The notes: a model not told the origin generated them from the sequence alone. Counted from the stretch's first letter, positions 53,690 through 63,608 are shown. The stretch: 64,000 bases of DNA from Pseudomonadota bacterium (GCA_023388715.1 JAEWFT010000021.1:1-64000); one strand, 5' to 3'. Numbers and translations are program-made.

Positions 53690-55065
53690 GCCGGAGTGTC
53701 TTCCAGCGGCTCGAGCGTCGCGTGCACGGCCGCGTCGGCCGCATCCCAGTCCACCTCGTCCAGCGACGTGATCCCGCGCGTGGCGGCGACCAGGATGTCG
53801 CGCTGCAGCTCGCTGCGCCGCAGCGCCAGCGAGTAGGGGATGCGCATGAAGCTGACCATCGCGTAGTGCGGCACGAAGCGCTCCGGGTGGCGCTGCTGCA
53901 GGGCGAGTTCCAGCCTGCGCTGCAGCAGGAAGTCCGGATCGTCGACCAGGTCGCGCATCTCGATGTAGTTCTCGAGCGCCATGTGCTGGATGGCCTCGGC
54001 GTCGGGCTTGCGCTGCGCCTGGAAGGCGGCGAAGGCGTCGGCCAGCGAAGGATCGCGCTCCAGGCGGTCGGCCAGCGCCACGCAGTCCTCGAACGCGCAG
54101 TTCATGCCCTGCCCGTGGAAGGGCACCATGGCGTGCGCGGCATCTCCGATCAGCACCGCGCGGCCGTCCAGGTGCCAGGCATCGAGGTACAGCGTGCCCA
54201 GCGCGCCGACCGGGTTGCGCTCGTAGTCGCGGCGCAGCTCGGGGATCAGCGGCAGCGCGTCGGGGAACTGCTGGGTGAACAGCGCGAGCGCGGCGTCGGC
54301 ATCGTCCACCGTCTCGAACGAGGGATGCGGCCCCGTGTTCGGCATGAACAGGGTGACCGTGAACGTGCGTTCGTCGTTGGGCAGCGCGATGCACATGTAG
54401 TGGCCGCGGGGCCAGATGTGGAGTGCATTGGGCTCGATCCGGAAATCGCCGCGCGGATCCGGCGGGATCTCCAGCTCCTTGTAGCCATGGTCCAGCCATT
54501 CGGTACGCTCGCCGAGCGCCACGTGGGAGGCCATCTGCCCGCGCAGGGTCGATCCGGCGCCATCCGCCCCGATCAGCGCGTTGAAGGGGTGCGCGACTTC
54601 CAGGCCGTGGTTGCGGTAGGTGGCGAGCTTGGCATCGAACTCCACCCGCTCCAGCGCGTGGTCGAAGTGCAGGCGCGCGCCGTGCGATTCGGCGATGTCC
54701 AGCAGCACCACGTTGAGCTCGCCGCGGTTGATCGACCAGATCACCTCCGAGTCGTCGCGGCCGTAGGGCTGCAGGTTCGGCTCGCCGTGCAGCGGATGCA
54801 CGAAGCGACCGCGCATCATCACCGCCTGCTGCAGCACCGCGCCATCCGCGCCCGCCTGGCGCAGCGCGTGCAGCCCGCGCTCGGCCAGCGCCAGGTTGAT
54901 CGAGCGGCCGCCGGCGTAGCCTTCCACGCGCGGGTCGCCGCGGCGCTCGAACACGTCCACCGACCAGCCGCGCTGGGCAAGCAGGATCGCCATCAGCGCG
55001 CCGGCCAGCCCGCCGCCAACGATGGTGATGTCGCGCTGCACGGCGGCACCCGATTCAGCGGCCAT
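53686..55065 (-). CDS. kmo: Kynurenine 3-monooxygenase
   Basis: KMO is the FAD enzyme that hydroxylates kynurenine to 3-hydroxykynurenine with NADPH. The 459 residues include the FAD-binding IVGGGLAGALMAILLAQRGWSVDVFERR, the substrate-site segment GRSINLALAERGLHALRQAG, the DG motif NALIGADGAGSTLRGQM and the GD motif VLIGDAAHAMVPFHGQGMNCAFEDCVAL. The length and the C-terminal membrane-proximal helix fit bacterial KMO. AAGGAG lies 8 bases before the ATG, which overlaps the kynU end by 11 bases. Confidence 0.96.
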   Translation of the reverse strand: MAAESGAAVQRDITIVGGGLAGALMAILLAQRGWSVDVFERRGDPRVEGYAGGRSINLALAERGLHALRQAGADGAVLQQAVMMRGRFVHPLHGEPNLQPYGRDDSEVIWSINRGELNVVLLDIAESHGARLHFDHALERVEFDAKLATYRNHGLEVAHPFNALIGADGAGSTLRGQMASHVALGERTEWLDHGYKELEIPPDPRGDFRIEPNALHIWPRGHYMCIALPNDERTFTVTLFMPNTGPHPSFETVDDADAALALFTQQFPDALPLIPELRRDYERNPVGALGTLYLDAWHLDGRAVLIGDAAHAMVPFHGQGMNCAFEDCVALADRLERDPSLADAFAAFQAQRKPDAEAIQHMALENYIEMRDLVDDPDFLLQRRLELALQQRHPERFVPHYAMVSFMRIPYSLALRRSELQRDILVAATRGITSLDEVDWDAADAAVHATLEPLEDTPA

Positions 55066-56329
55066 GGCGCCACTCCTTGACGGTCTGGGCGAAGCGCAGG
55101 ACGTCGCCGTGGCTGTTGTAGAAAGGCGCGGGCGAGATCCGGATCACGTCCGGTTCGCGCCAGTCGCCCAGCACGCCGCGCGCCTGCAGGAAGGCGAACA
55201 GCTCGCGCCCCGCTTCGCGCCCGTCGCGCACGCGCAGGCTCAGTTGCGCGCCGCGTTCGGCCGGATCGCGCGGCGTCACCACCTGCAGCAGGTCGGTCAG
55301 GCCGGCGTCGATCAGTTGCTCCAGGTAACCGGTCAGCCGCAACGACTTCTCGCGCAGGGCCGGCATGCCGGCGCGGTCGAACTGGTCGAGCGCCGCGCGC
55401 AGCGGGGCAAGCCCCAGGATCGGCGGGTTCGAGAGCTGCCAACCGTCCGCCCCCGGCGTCGGCTGGAAGTGTGGCGCCATCTGGAACCGCACCGCCTTGT
55501 CGTTTCCCCACCAGCCGGCAAAGCGCGGACGCTCGGTGCGCGCATGGCGCTCGTGCACGAAGCAGCCGGCGACCGCGCCCGGCCCCGAATTCATGTACTT
55601 GTAGTGGCACCAGACCGCGAAGTCGGCGCCGCTGTCGTGCAGCTGCAGCGGCAGGTTGCCGACCGCATGCGCCAGGTCGAAGCCGACCACCGCGCCGGCG
55701 GCGTGGCCAAGGCGCACGATCTCGGCAAGGTCGAAGGCCTGCCCGGTGCGGTACTGCACGCCGGGCCACAGGATCATCGACAGGCGGCCGGCGTTTTCGG
55801 AGATCGCGCGCTCGATGGCCTGCATCGACACCGTGCCGTCCTCGCGATCCGGCGCCACCTCGATCAGCGTCTGCTGCGGCGGCAGCCCGCGATAGCGCAA
55901 CTGCGATTCCACCGCATAGCGGTCGGAGGGGAAGCTGCCGGCCTCGACCAGGATCGCGGTGCGCGCGATGGTCGGCTGGTAGAAGCTGACCATCATCAGG
56001 TGCAGGTTGGCGGTCAGCGAGTTCATCGCCACCACTTCCGACGGCTGGGCGCCAACCACCCGCGCCAGTGGATCGCGCACGAGCTCGTGGTAGGGCATCC
56101 ATTGCGCCTGCCCGGTGAAATGGCCCTCGACGGCCTCGCGCGCCCACTTGTCCAGCACCTCCTCGACATGCGCGCGCGCGCCCTTCGGCTGCAGCCCCAG
56201 CGAATTGCCGACGAAGTAGGCCTGCGGCGCGCCATCGTGCAGCGGCAGGTGGAATTCCTCGCGGAAGCCACGCAGCGGGTCGGCGGCATCCAGCGCGGCC
56301 GCGTGGTCGGCGGAATACAGGTCGGTCAT
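55055..56329 (-). CDS. kynU: Kynureninase
   Basis: KynU is a PLP enzyme that cleaves 3-hydroxykynurenine to 3-hydroxyanthranilate and alanine. The 424 residues show YFVGNSLGLQPKGARAHVEEVLDKWAREAVEGHFTG, the substrate-binding NSLTANLHLMMVSFYQP, and the PLP Lys in WCHYKYMNSGPGAVAGCFVHERHA. The ATG at 56329 overlaps the stop of the decarboxylase gene (ATGA). Its product is the substrate of the dioxygenase two genes upstream. Confidence 0.96.
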   Translation of the reverse strand: MTDLYSADHAAALDAADPLRGFREEFHLPLHDGAPQAYFVGNSLGLQPKGARAHVEEVLDKWAREAVEGHFTGQAQWMPYHELVRDPLARVVGAQPSEVVAMNSLTANLHLMMVSFYQPTIARTAILVEAGSFPSDRYAVESQLRYRGLPPQQTLIEVAPDREDGTVSMQAIERAISENAGRLSMILWPGVQYRTGQAFDLAEIVRLGHAAGAVVGFDLAHAVGNLPLQLHDSGADFAVWCHYKYMNSGPGAVAGCFVHERHARTERPRFAGWWGNDKAVRFQMAPHFQPTPGADGWQLSNPPILGLAPLRAALDQFDRAGMPALREKSLRLTGYLEQLIDAGLTDLLQVVTPRDPAERGAQLSLRVRDGREAGRELFAFLQARGVLGDWREPDVIRISPAPFYNSHGDVLRFAQTVKEWRHGR

Positions 56330-57336
56330 GCGAACCTCGATGCGGGCAGGCCGAGCCATTCCAGCGCGGTGCCATGGTAGAGCCGGGCCCGCTGCGCCTC
56401 GTCCAGTTGCAGGCGCTCGATGCCCTCGCCGGGCACCTGCTCGCCGAGCGGGAAGGGGTAATCGGTGCCGAGCATCACCCGCTCGCTGCCGCAGGTGTCC
56501 AGCAGGTAGCGCAAGGCGGCGTCATCGGCGACCCAGGAATCGAAGTACAGGCGCTTGAGGTACTCGCGCGGGTTGCGGAAATTATCGGTGGCGACCAGGT
56601 CCGGCCGCATGTTGAAACCGTGCTCGATGCGGCCGATGGTGTAGGGGAAGCTGCCGCCACCGTGCGCCAGCGCGATCCTCAGCGCCGGCAGCCGTTCCAG
56701 TACCCCGCCAAACACCAGGCTGCAGGCCGCGCGCGACTGCTCGGCCGGCATTCCCACCAGCCAGGGGAGCCAGTACTTGGGCATCGATTCGGCGCCCATC
56801 ATGTCCCACGGGTGCACCAGGATCGCCGCGCCCAGTTCCGCGGCCGCCTCGAAGACCTCGAACAGCTCGGGCGCGTCGAGGTTCCACTCACCGATGTGCG
56901 AGCCGATCTGCACGCCCTGCAGGCCCAGCTCGTCCATGCAGCGTTCCAGCTCGCGGATCGCCAGTTGCGGGCTCTGCAGCGGCACGGTGCCGATGCCGGC
57001 GTAGTGGCGCGGGAACTCGCGGCAGGTCTGCGCCAGGTGGTCGTTGAGCGCGCGGTGCAGCTCCAGCGCCTGGTGCGCCCTGGCCCAGTAGCTGAACATC
57101 ACCGGCACGGTGGAGAGCACCTGCACCTGCACGCCGAACTTCGCGTAGTCGTCGATGCGGATCTGCGGATCCCAGGTCTTGGGCCAGATCTCGCGGAAGA
57201 ACCTGCCGTCCTTGTAAATGCGGTGGCGGCCGTCGTCGCCGTGGTGGATGACCGGAAAACGGTTGTCGCCGTACTTCGCCGCCAGGTCGGGCCAGTCGCG
57301 TGGCAGGTAGTGGGCGTGGGTGTCGATCTTCAGCAT
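56326..57336 (-). CDS. 2-Amino-3-carboxymuconate-6-semialdehyde decarboxylase
   Basis: ACMSD removes CO2 from the unstable ring-cleavage product, diverting it from quinolinate to full catabolism. The 336-residue amidohydrolase-fold protein has metal ligands in IDTHAHYLPRDWPDL (His7, His9), HPWDMMGAESMPKYWLPWLVGMPAE, and ERVMLGTDYPFPLGEQVPG with the catalytic Asp. VPLQSPQLAIRELERCMDELGLQGVQIGSHIGEWNLDAPEL is characteristic. ATG 57336 follows the dioxygenase stop closely. Known equivalents are nbaD and human ACMSD. Confidence 0.95.
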   Translation of the reverse strand: MLKIDTHAHYLPRDWPDLAAKYGDNRFPVIHHGDDGRHRIYKDGRFFREIWPKTWDPQIRIDDYAKFGVQVQVLSTVPVMFSYWARAHQALELHRALNDHLAQTCREFPRHYAGIGTVPLQSPQLAIRELERCMDELGLQGVQIGSHIGEWNLDAPELFEVFEAAAELGAAILVHPWDMMGAESMPKYWLPWLVGMPAEQSRAACSLVFGGVLERLPALRIALAHGGGSFPYTIGRIEHGFNMRPDLVATDNFRNPREYLKRLYFDSWVADDAALRYLLDTCGSERVMLGTDYPFPLGEQVPGEGIERLQLDEAQRARLYHGTALEWLGLPASRFA

Positions 57337-57343
57337 GCGCGGC

Positions 57344-57910
57344 TCAGGTGATGTCCGCCTGCGAATCGGCGTCCATTTCGTAACGCGACGGGCGAGGGTT
57401 GAGCGTGCCGCACAGGTTGCAGGTGCGCAGCGCATCGTTGCGGTAGAAGGCCTCGAACACCCGGAAGAAGTCCTGCTCGATGTCGTGCAGGTGGAAGAAT
57501 TCCTCGTAGAGCTTGTGGTTGCAGCTGACGCAGAACCACATCAGCGCATCGTCCTCGTGCGCCAGCCGCCGCCGCTCGATCACCAGGCCGATGCTGCCGG
57601 GCATCCGCTGCGGGGAGTGCGGAACCCTCGGCGGCAGGTAGAAGGTCTCGCCGGCGCGGATCGGGATGTCGCGCACCACGCCGCGCTCGCCGTCGTACTC
57701 CTCCTGCACCCGCAGCACCATCTCCCCCTCGAGCTGGTAGAACCATTCCGGCCCTTCCTCGAAGTGGTAATCGGTGCGCGCATTCGGGCCGCCAACGATC
57801 ATCACGATGTAGTCGTCGTCGACGATCGTCTTGTTGCCCACCGGCGGCTGGAGCAGGTGGCGGTGCTCGTCGATCCAGCGTTGCAGGTTGATCGGTCCGG
57901 GCAGTGGCAT
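57344..57910 (-). CDS. nbaC: 3-Hydroxyanthranilate 3,4-dioxygenase
   Basis: This cupin opens the ring of 3-hydroxyanthranilate to 2-amino-3-carboxymuconate semialdehyde. The 188 residues have the catalytic iron ligands His49, Glu55 and His98 (TDYHFEEGPEWFYQLEGEM; LPPRVPHSPQR), the substrate Arg45, and the second rubredoxin-like metal site with two C-x-x-C pairs (Cys127/Cys130 and Cys164/Cys167), which is the hallmark of the bacterial form. The ATG begins 1 base after the RidA-family stop, and the stop codon lies 7 bases before the ACMSD start. Confidence 0.96.
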   Translation of the reverse strand: MPLPGPINLQRWIDEHRHLLQPPVGNKTIVDDDYIVMIVGGPNARTDYHFEEGPEWFYQLEGEMVLRVQEEYDGERGVVRDIPIRAGETFYLPPRVPHSPQRMPGSIGLVIERRRLAHEDDALMWFCVSCNHKLYEEFFHLHDIEQDFFRVFEAFYRNDALRTCNLCGTLNPRPSRYEMDADSQADIT

Positions 57911-57911
57911 C

Positions 57912-58346
57912 TCAGGCTCCGGGCTGGAACTGGGCGATCACCTTCAGCTCGATGTGGATCGGGCCGGGCAGGCGGCTCACCTCCATCGTGGTGCGGCATG
58001 GCGCGTCGGCGACCACCGGGAACTTCTCCGCCCACAGTGCGTTGTAGGTGGTGAAGTCGCGGTCGTAGTCGGTGAGGAAGACCGTGACGTCGACCACGTC
58101 GTCCCAGCCCAGGCCGCAATGCGCGAGCACCTGCCCGACATTGCCGGTCACGCTGTGCCATTGCGCGGTGATGTCATGCGCGACCACGTTGCCGTCGGCA
58201 TCGGCGACGTTGCCGGGGACGGTGTTGCTGGCGGCGTCGCGCGGGCCGGCGCCGGAGATGTACAGCAGGTCGCCGACCCGCCGCGCATGCGGGTAGTGGC
58301 CGACCGGCGACGGCGCGCCGGGCACGATGATGCCGGGTGCGGGCAT
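57912..58346 (-). CDS. RidA-family protein, probable 2-aminomuconate deaminase
   Basis: The 144-residue protein has the RidA/YjgF trimer fold: SPVGHYPHARRVGDLLYISGAGPRDAASNTVPGNV, ITAQWHSVTGNVGQVLAHCGLGWDDVVDVTVFLTDYDRDFTTYNALWAEKF, and the conserved Arg in APCRTTMEVSRLPGPIHIELKVIA. In the aminophenol and nitrobenzoate pathways a RidA-like enzyme (AmnD/NbaF) deaminates 2-aminomuconate. Position between the dioxygenase and the semialdehyde dehydrogenase supports that role here. Confidence 0.88.
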   Translation of the reverse strand: MPAPGIIVPGAPSPVGHYPHARRVGDLLYISGAGPRDAASNTVPGNVADADGNVVAHDITAQWHSVTGNVGQVLAHCGLGWDDVVDVTVFLTDYDRDFTTYNALWAEKFPVVADAPCRTTMEVSRLPGPIHIELKVIAQFQPGA

Positions 58347-58347
58347 C

Positions 58348-59007
58348 TCAGCGATCCTCGCGGTCGACGCGGATGCGCGCCAGCGCCTCGGCGTACTGCG
58401 CCTCGAGCTGCTCGGAGGCGGTGATGTCCAGGCCCAGGTCATGCACGCGGCCGTCCTTCAGCGTGTACACCCAGCCGTGCACCGCCAGCTCCTGCCCGCG
58501 CGCCCAGGCATCGCGGACGATGGTGGTCTGGCAGACGTTGGCAACCTGTTCCAGCGCGTTGAGTTCGCACAGGCGGTCGTGCTGGAGGTGCTCGCCGGCC
58601 TCTCCCAGCACCCCCGCATGGCGCACGGCGACGTCGCGCACGTGGCGGATCCAGTTGTCGGACAGCCCCAGCCGCATTTCCCGCAGCGCGGCCAGTACGC
58701 CGCCGCAGCCGTAATGGCCGACCACCAGGATGTGCTTGACCTTCAGCACGTCGACCGCGAACTGGATCACCGACAGGCAGTTGAGGTCGGTATGCACCAC
58801 CACGTTGGCGATGTTGCGATGGACGAACACCTCGCCCGGTGCCAGGTCGACCACCTGGTTGGCCGGCACCCGCGAGTCCGAGCAGCCGATCCACAGGTAT
58901 TCCGGCGCCTGCTGCCTGGACAGCTGCTCGAAGAAGGCCGGATCCTCGCGGCGGACGCGATCGGCCCAGGCGCGGTTGTTTTCCAGCAGTTGCTCAAGTC
59001 CGCTCAT
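58348..59007 (-). CDS. Beta-class carbonic anhydrase
   Basis: The 219-residue enzyme has zinc ligands Cys42, His98 and Cys101 and the Asp44/Arg46 dyad (GCSDSRVPANQ; HYGCGGVLAAL), the E. coli Can layout. It interconverts CO2 and bicarbonate. It is flanked by 2-aminomuconate semialdehyde dehydrogenase (12 bases upstream) and the RidA-family deaminase (1 base downstream), so it is part of the kynurenine operon. The ACMSD step releases CO2, which may explain the placement. GGGAG precedes the ATG. Confidence 0.93.
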   Translation of the reverse strand: MSGLEQLLENNRAWADRVRREDPAFFEQLSRQQAPEYLWIGCSDSRVPANQVVDLAPGEVFVHRNIANVVVHTDLNCLSVIQFAVDVLKVKHILVVGHYGCGGVLAALREMRLGLSDNWIRHVRDVAVRHAGVLGEAGEHLQHDRLCELNALEQVANVCQTTIVRDAWARGQELAVHGWVYTLKDGRVHDLGLDITASEQLEAQYAEALARIRVDREDR

Positions 59008-59019
59008 AACACTCCCGTC

Positions 59020-60444
59020 TCAGCAGGCGATGCCCACGTTGCGCGGCTCGGTGAAGAACCGCATTGCTTCCATGCCGCCCTCGCGGCCCAGTCCGGAGGC
59101 GCCGCTGCCGCCGAACGGCGTGCGCAGGTCGCGCATCAGCCAGGTGTTGATCCAGACCATGCCGACCTGCAGCGCAGCGGCCATGCGATGCGCGCGCGCC
59201 AGGTTGCGGGTGAACAGGGTGGCGGATAGCCCGTAGTCCGACGCATTGGCCAGCGCGAGCGCCTCCTCCTCGCCCTCGAAGGGCTGCAGGGTGACCACGG
59301 GGCCGAAGATCTCCTCGCGGTTGGTCGCGCAGTCCGGCCCGAGACCCTCGATCACCGTGGGCGCGATGAACCAGCCGGGTCGCGCGATCGCCTCGCCCCC
59401 GCACAGCACGCGCCCGCCTTCCGCGCGCGCGCGCGCGATGGCCGCCTGCACCTTGTCGAACTGCGCCTGCGACACCAGCGGACCCACCTGCACGCCGGCG
59501 TCCAGCGGCGCGCCGACGTGCAGCGCCTGCACGCGCTGCACGAACGCGTCACGGAAGGCGTCATGGAGCGAGCGTTCGACCAGCAGGCGCGAGCCGCACA
59601 GGCAGATCTGCCCGCTGTTCTGGAACGCGCTGCGCACCAGCAGGTCCAGCTGCGCACGCCAGTCGCTGTCGGCGAAGACAAGGGTGGCGTTCTTGCCGCC
59701 CAGCTCTAGCGAGACCTTCTTCAGCATGGGGCCGGCGATACCGGCAATCCGGCGACCCACCGCGCTGCTGCCTGTGAAGCTGAGCGCCTTGACCCCCGGA
59801 TGGCGCACCAGCGCTTCGCCGGCCACCGGGCCGCGCCCGTGCACGAGATTGAGCACCCCGGGCGGGAACCCGATCTGCGCGGCCAGCTCCACCAGCATCG
59901 TCGCGGTGCGCGGGGTCACTTCCGACGGCTTCGCCACCACCGTGTTGCCCGCCGCGAGCGCCGGCGCGATCTTCCAGGTGAACAGGTAGAGGGGCAGGTT
60001 CCACGGACTGATGCAGCCCACCACGCCCAGCGGCAGGCGCAGGGTGTAGTTCAGGCCGGCGTGGCCATGGTGCGCCTCGCTGGCGAACTGGGTGGCGGCG
60101 TGCGCGTAGAAGCGCAGGTTGGCGATGGCGCGCGGGATCTCGGCATCGCGAGCTAGTGCAAGAGGCTTGCCGGCGTCGACTGCCTCGGCCTCGGCGAAGG
60201 CATCCAGCCGTGACTCGATCGCGTCCGCCAGCCGCTCCATCCAGCGTGCCCGCTCGCCGGCGGGCAGGCCCGACCAGCCCGGGAAGGCGCGCGTGGCGGC
60301 TGCGACGGCAGCGTCGACATCGGCATCGTTGCCATCGGCCACCTGGCCTGCGACCTGCCCCGTCGCGGGGTCGTGCACGTCCAGCCAGTCGCCACCGGAA
60401 GGCGGTACGGCGGTGCCATCGATCCAGTGCGGGTCGCGCTGCAT
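59020..60444 (-). CDS. 2-Aminomuconate semialdehyde dehydrogenase
   Basis: This NAD-dependent aldehyde dehydrogenase (474 residues from ATG 60444) oxidises the ACMSD product to 2-aminomuconate. Family marks are WIDGTAVPPSGGDWLDVHDPATG, CISPWNLPLYLFTWKIAPALAAGNTVVAKPSEVTPRTA, the catalytic Glu in VSLELGGKNATLVF, catalytic Cys in NSGQICLCGSRLLVE, and the TEPRNVGIAC end. An ATG at 60450 adds two residues. The start at 60444 is 6 bases past a TAAGCT box, fitting a leaderless mRNA. The nine-gene operon continues through to the DUF2939 gene. Confidence 0.93.
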   Translation of the reverse strand: MQRDPHWIDGTAVPPSGGDWLDVHDPATGQVAGQVADGNDADVDAAVAAATRAFPGWSGLPAGERARWMERLADAIESRLDAFAEAEAVDAGKPLALARDAEIPRAIANLRFYAHAATQFASEAHHGHAGLNYTLRLPLGVVGCISPWNLPLYLFTWKIAPALAAGNTVVAKPSEVTPRTATMLVELAAQIGFPPGVLNLVHGRGPVAGEALVRHPGVKALSFTGSSAVGRRIAGIAGPMLKKVSLELGGKNATLVFADSDWRAQLDLLVRSAFQNSGQICLCGSRLLVERSLHDAFRDAFVQRVQALHVGAPLDAGVQVGPLVSQAQFDKVQAAIARARAEGGRVLCGGEAIARPGWFIAPTVIEGLGPDCATNREEIFGPVVTLQPFEGEEEALALANASDYGLSATLFTRNLARAHRMAAALQVGMVWINTWLMRDLRTPFGGSGASGLGREGGMEAMRFFTEPRNVGIAC

Positions 60445-60450
60445 GCGCAT

Positions 60451-60456
60451 AGCTTA
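60451..60456 (-). promoter_or_regulatory. Putative -10 box of the kynurenine operon
   Basis: TAAGCT on the minus strand, exactly 6 bases before ATG 60444. No good -35. A kynurenine-responsive regulator such as KynR is not encoded next to it. Confidence 0.4.
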
Positions 60457-60523
60457 GCCGCAGCGATGTCCGTTCTGTCCCGCGATCGCCGTTGATTGGG
60501 CTGTAACCCCCGGAGCGGAGCCG

Positions 60524-60751
60524 ATGAAACTCATGCCCCTGCTGCTGGCCGGTGGCGCGCTGGGAGGCGCGTCCTGGCTTGGGACCGACGCGGTACCGCC
60601 GACGCCCATTAGCGTGCCCGACGCGCGCTGGGTGCTCGGGCGCATCCACCTTCGCGACGGTGGGGGCGACCAGGCCCTGGTGGTGGAGTTCTCCTGCGAT
60701 CGCGGTTGCGCGTTGCGCGTCGCGCTGGAGGCCGCGCAACCCGCGCGCTGA
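60524..60751 (+). CDS. Small possibly exported hypothetical protein
   Basis: A 75-residue frame with a hydrophobic start (MKLMPLLLAGGALGGASWLG) that could be a signal peptide, then a stretch with two cysteines (VVEFSCDRGCALRVAL). GGAG lies about 5 bases before the ATG. It occupies the gap between the divergent kynurenine operon and the convergent SDR gene. I recognise no family; it may be a lineage-specific gene or a chance frame. Confidence 0.45.
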   Translation: MKLMPLLLAGGALGGASWLGTDAVPPTPISVPDARWVLGRIHLRDGGGDQALVVEFSCDRGCALRVALEAAQPAR

Positions 60752-60761
60752 GCAACGCGCC

Positions 60762-61547
60762 TCAGATCGACTGCATGCGCCCGCCGTCCACCGCGATGGA
60801 CTGGCCGTTGACGTAGGCCGCGGCATTGGTGCACAGGAAGGCGATCACGCCGCCGGTCTCGTGCGGCTCCGCGAAGCGCCCGGCCGGCACCGTCGCCAGC
60901 ATGCTGCGCGCCACCTCGTCCTGCGACTGGCCGCTGGCCTTGCTGCGGTCGGCCAGGATCTGGTCCAGGCGCTGCGTACGGGTGTAGCCGGGCAGCACGT
61001 TGTTGACGGTGATGCCGTCGCCGCCCAGTTCGCGCGACAGGGTCTTGGCCCAGCTGGCCACCGCGCCGCGGACGGTGTTCGACACCCCGAGATTCGGGAT
61101 TGGCTCGTACACCGAGGTCGAGATGACGTTGACCACGCGGCCCCAACTGCTTGCCCGCATCCCGGGCAGCACCGCCTGCAACAGGGTCTGGTTGGCGATC
61201 AGGTGCTTGCGGAACGCGTCGAGGTAGGCGTCGCTGGCCGCGGCGTGGGCGGGGCCGCCCGGGGGGCCGCCGGTGTTGTTGACCAGGATCTGCACCGGCT
61301 GTTGCGTGGCGAGCGCCAGCGTTGCCTCGCACAGTCCGCTGGCATCGCCCATGTCCGCCAGCAGGAAGCCATGGCGCTGGCCGTCTACGCAGGGCAGCGA
61401 CGCGACCGCATCGCGCAACGCGGCCTCGCGGCGGGCGAGTAAGGTGACATCGGCGCCCAGCGCGGCCAGCGCCTGCGCGGCGGCGCGGCCAATGCCTTCC
61501 GAACCGCCGCAGACCAGCGCGTGCCGGCCCCGCAGGCCCAGGTCCAT
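60762..61547 (-). CDS. SDR-fold oxidoreductase with altered catalytic motif
   Basis: This 261-residue protein is a short-chain dehydrogenase by fold: ALVCGGSEGIGRAAAQALAALGADVTLLARR, ILVNNTGGPPGG (NNAG position), and INVN-type GITVNNVLPGYTRTQRLDQI, GVIAFLCTNAAAYVNGQSIAVDGG. The YxxxK site reads SNTVR, so the catalytic Tyr is Ser and the Lys is Arg, while the catalytic Ser region (NVISTS) remains. It belongs to the FabG-like SDRs with a degenerate tetrad; the reaction is unknown. ATG 61547 overlaps the preceding stop (TGATG); a GTG at 61550 is possible. Confidence 0.87.
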   Translation of the reverse strand: MDLGLRGRHALVCGGSEGIGRAAAQALAALGADVTLLARREAALRDAVASLPCVDGQRHGFLLADMGDASGLCEATLALATQQPVQILVNNTGGPPGGPAHAAASDAYLDAFRKHLIANQTLLQAVLPGMRASSWGRVVNVISTSVYEPIPNLGVSNTVRGAVASWAKTLSRELGGDGITVNNVLPGYTRTQRLDQILADRSKASGQSQDEVARSMLATVPAGRFAEPHETGGVIAFLCTNAAAYVNGQSIAVDGGRMQSI

Positions 61548-61852
61548 CACGCCCGCCCACCCAGGGGCTGGATCATTCGTGATCGCAGCAGTGCATCGTC
61601 GTCCGCGGTGGGCGGCGCGACTTCAGCCAGCGAGAAACCGCGTGCCAGCGCGTCGTCCTCGTCCAGCCCGTCGTATTCGACGAACTCGGCGTCCATCAGC
61701 GCGGCGCGCGCGGTGTCGATGCTGTCGTAGGCGAGGCTGTTGCCATCGCTGTCGAAGACCTCCGCGGTGCCGGCCTCGCGCTCGCGCAGGCGGGCCCATA
61801 CAAGGGTGCGGCCCAGGCTGGCCAGCCACCAGCTGTCGGCGTGCGTGCTCAT
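61547..61852 (-). CDS. Conserved-looking hypothetical protein
   Basis: A 101-residue acidic protein with Trp-rich N-terminus (SWWLASLGRTLVWARLREREAGTAEVFDSDGNSLAYDSIDTARAALMDAEFVEYDGLDEDDA). I recognise no family. Its ATG overlaps the stop of the membrane-protein gene (ATGA) and its own stop overlaps the SDR start (TGATG), so it is embedded in the asnS operon and is surely translated. Strong Asp/Glu content and balanced codon use support a real gene. Confidence 0.75.
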   Translation of the reverse strand: MSTHADSWWLASLGRTLVWARLREREAGTAEVFDSDGNSLAYDSIDTARAALMDAEFVEYDGLDEDDALARGFSLAEVAPPTADDDALLRSRMIQPLGGRA

Positions 61853-62166
61853 GCCATCGCCTTGCCGACCACCCACAACAGTGCGCCCATCGCGATCCCG
61901 AACAGGATCACCAGCAGCGAGATGCGGGTAGGCGTGGCCAAACCCGAAAGACTACGGTCGCCACTGTCGCGGTAGCTTCCGCTCAGCACCCACCACAGCG
62001 CCCTGGGGTTGAGGAAGGCGCCCGGGCCAAAGGCGCTGGCGATCACCGGATGGCGGTCGCGCACATGCACCAGGGTCAGCGGCCAGAAGATCACCAGCGC
62101 GGTCGCGCCGGCGATCGCCATGGCAAAGGCGGTCAGCGCCAGGAACAGGATGAGGTCGGCATCCAT
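61849..62166 (-). CDS. Small two-span membrane protein
   Basis: A 105-residue protein with membrane segments at about residues 5-30 (LILFLALTAFAMAIAGATALVIFWPLTLVHV) and 81-101 (ISLLVILFGIAMGALLWVVG), joined by a polar loop (RDRHPVIASAFGPGAFLNPRALWWVLSGSYRDSGDRSL). No family recognised. It begins 4 bases after asnS and overlaps the next gene as ATGA. Confidence 0.78.
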   Translation of the reverse strand: MDADLILFLALTAFAMAIAGATALVIFWPLTLVHVRDRHPVIASAFGPGAFLNPRALWWVLSGSYRDSGDRSLSGLATPTRISLLVILFGIAMGALLWVVGKAMA

Positions 62167-62170
62167 GGCC

Positions 62171-63571
<1,401 letters not shown>

Positions 63572-63608
63572 CTTGAATTCCTGCATTCCGGCTCGAAATA
63601 GGCTGGCA

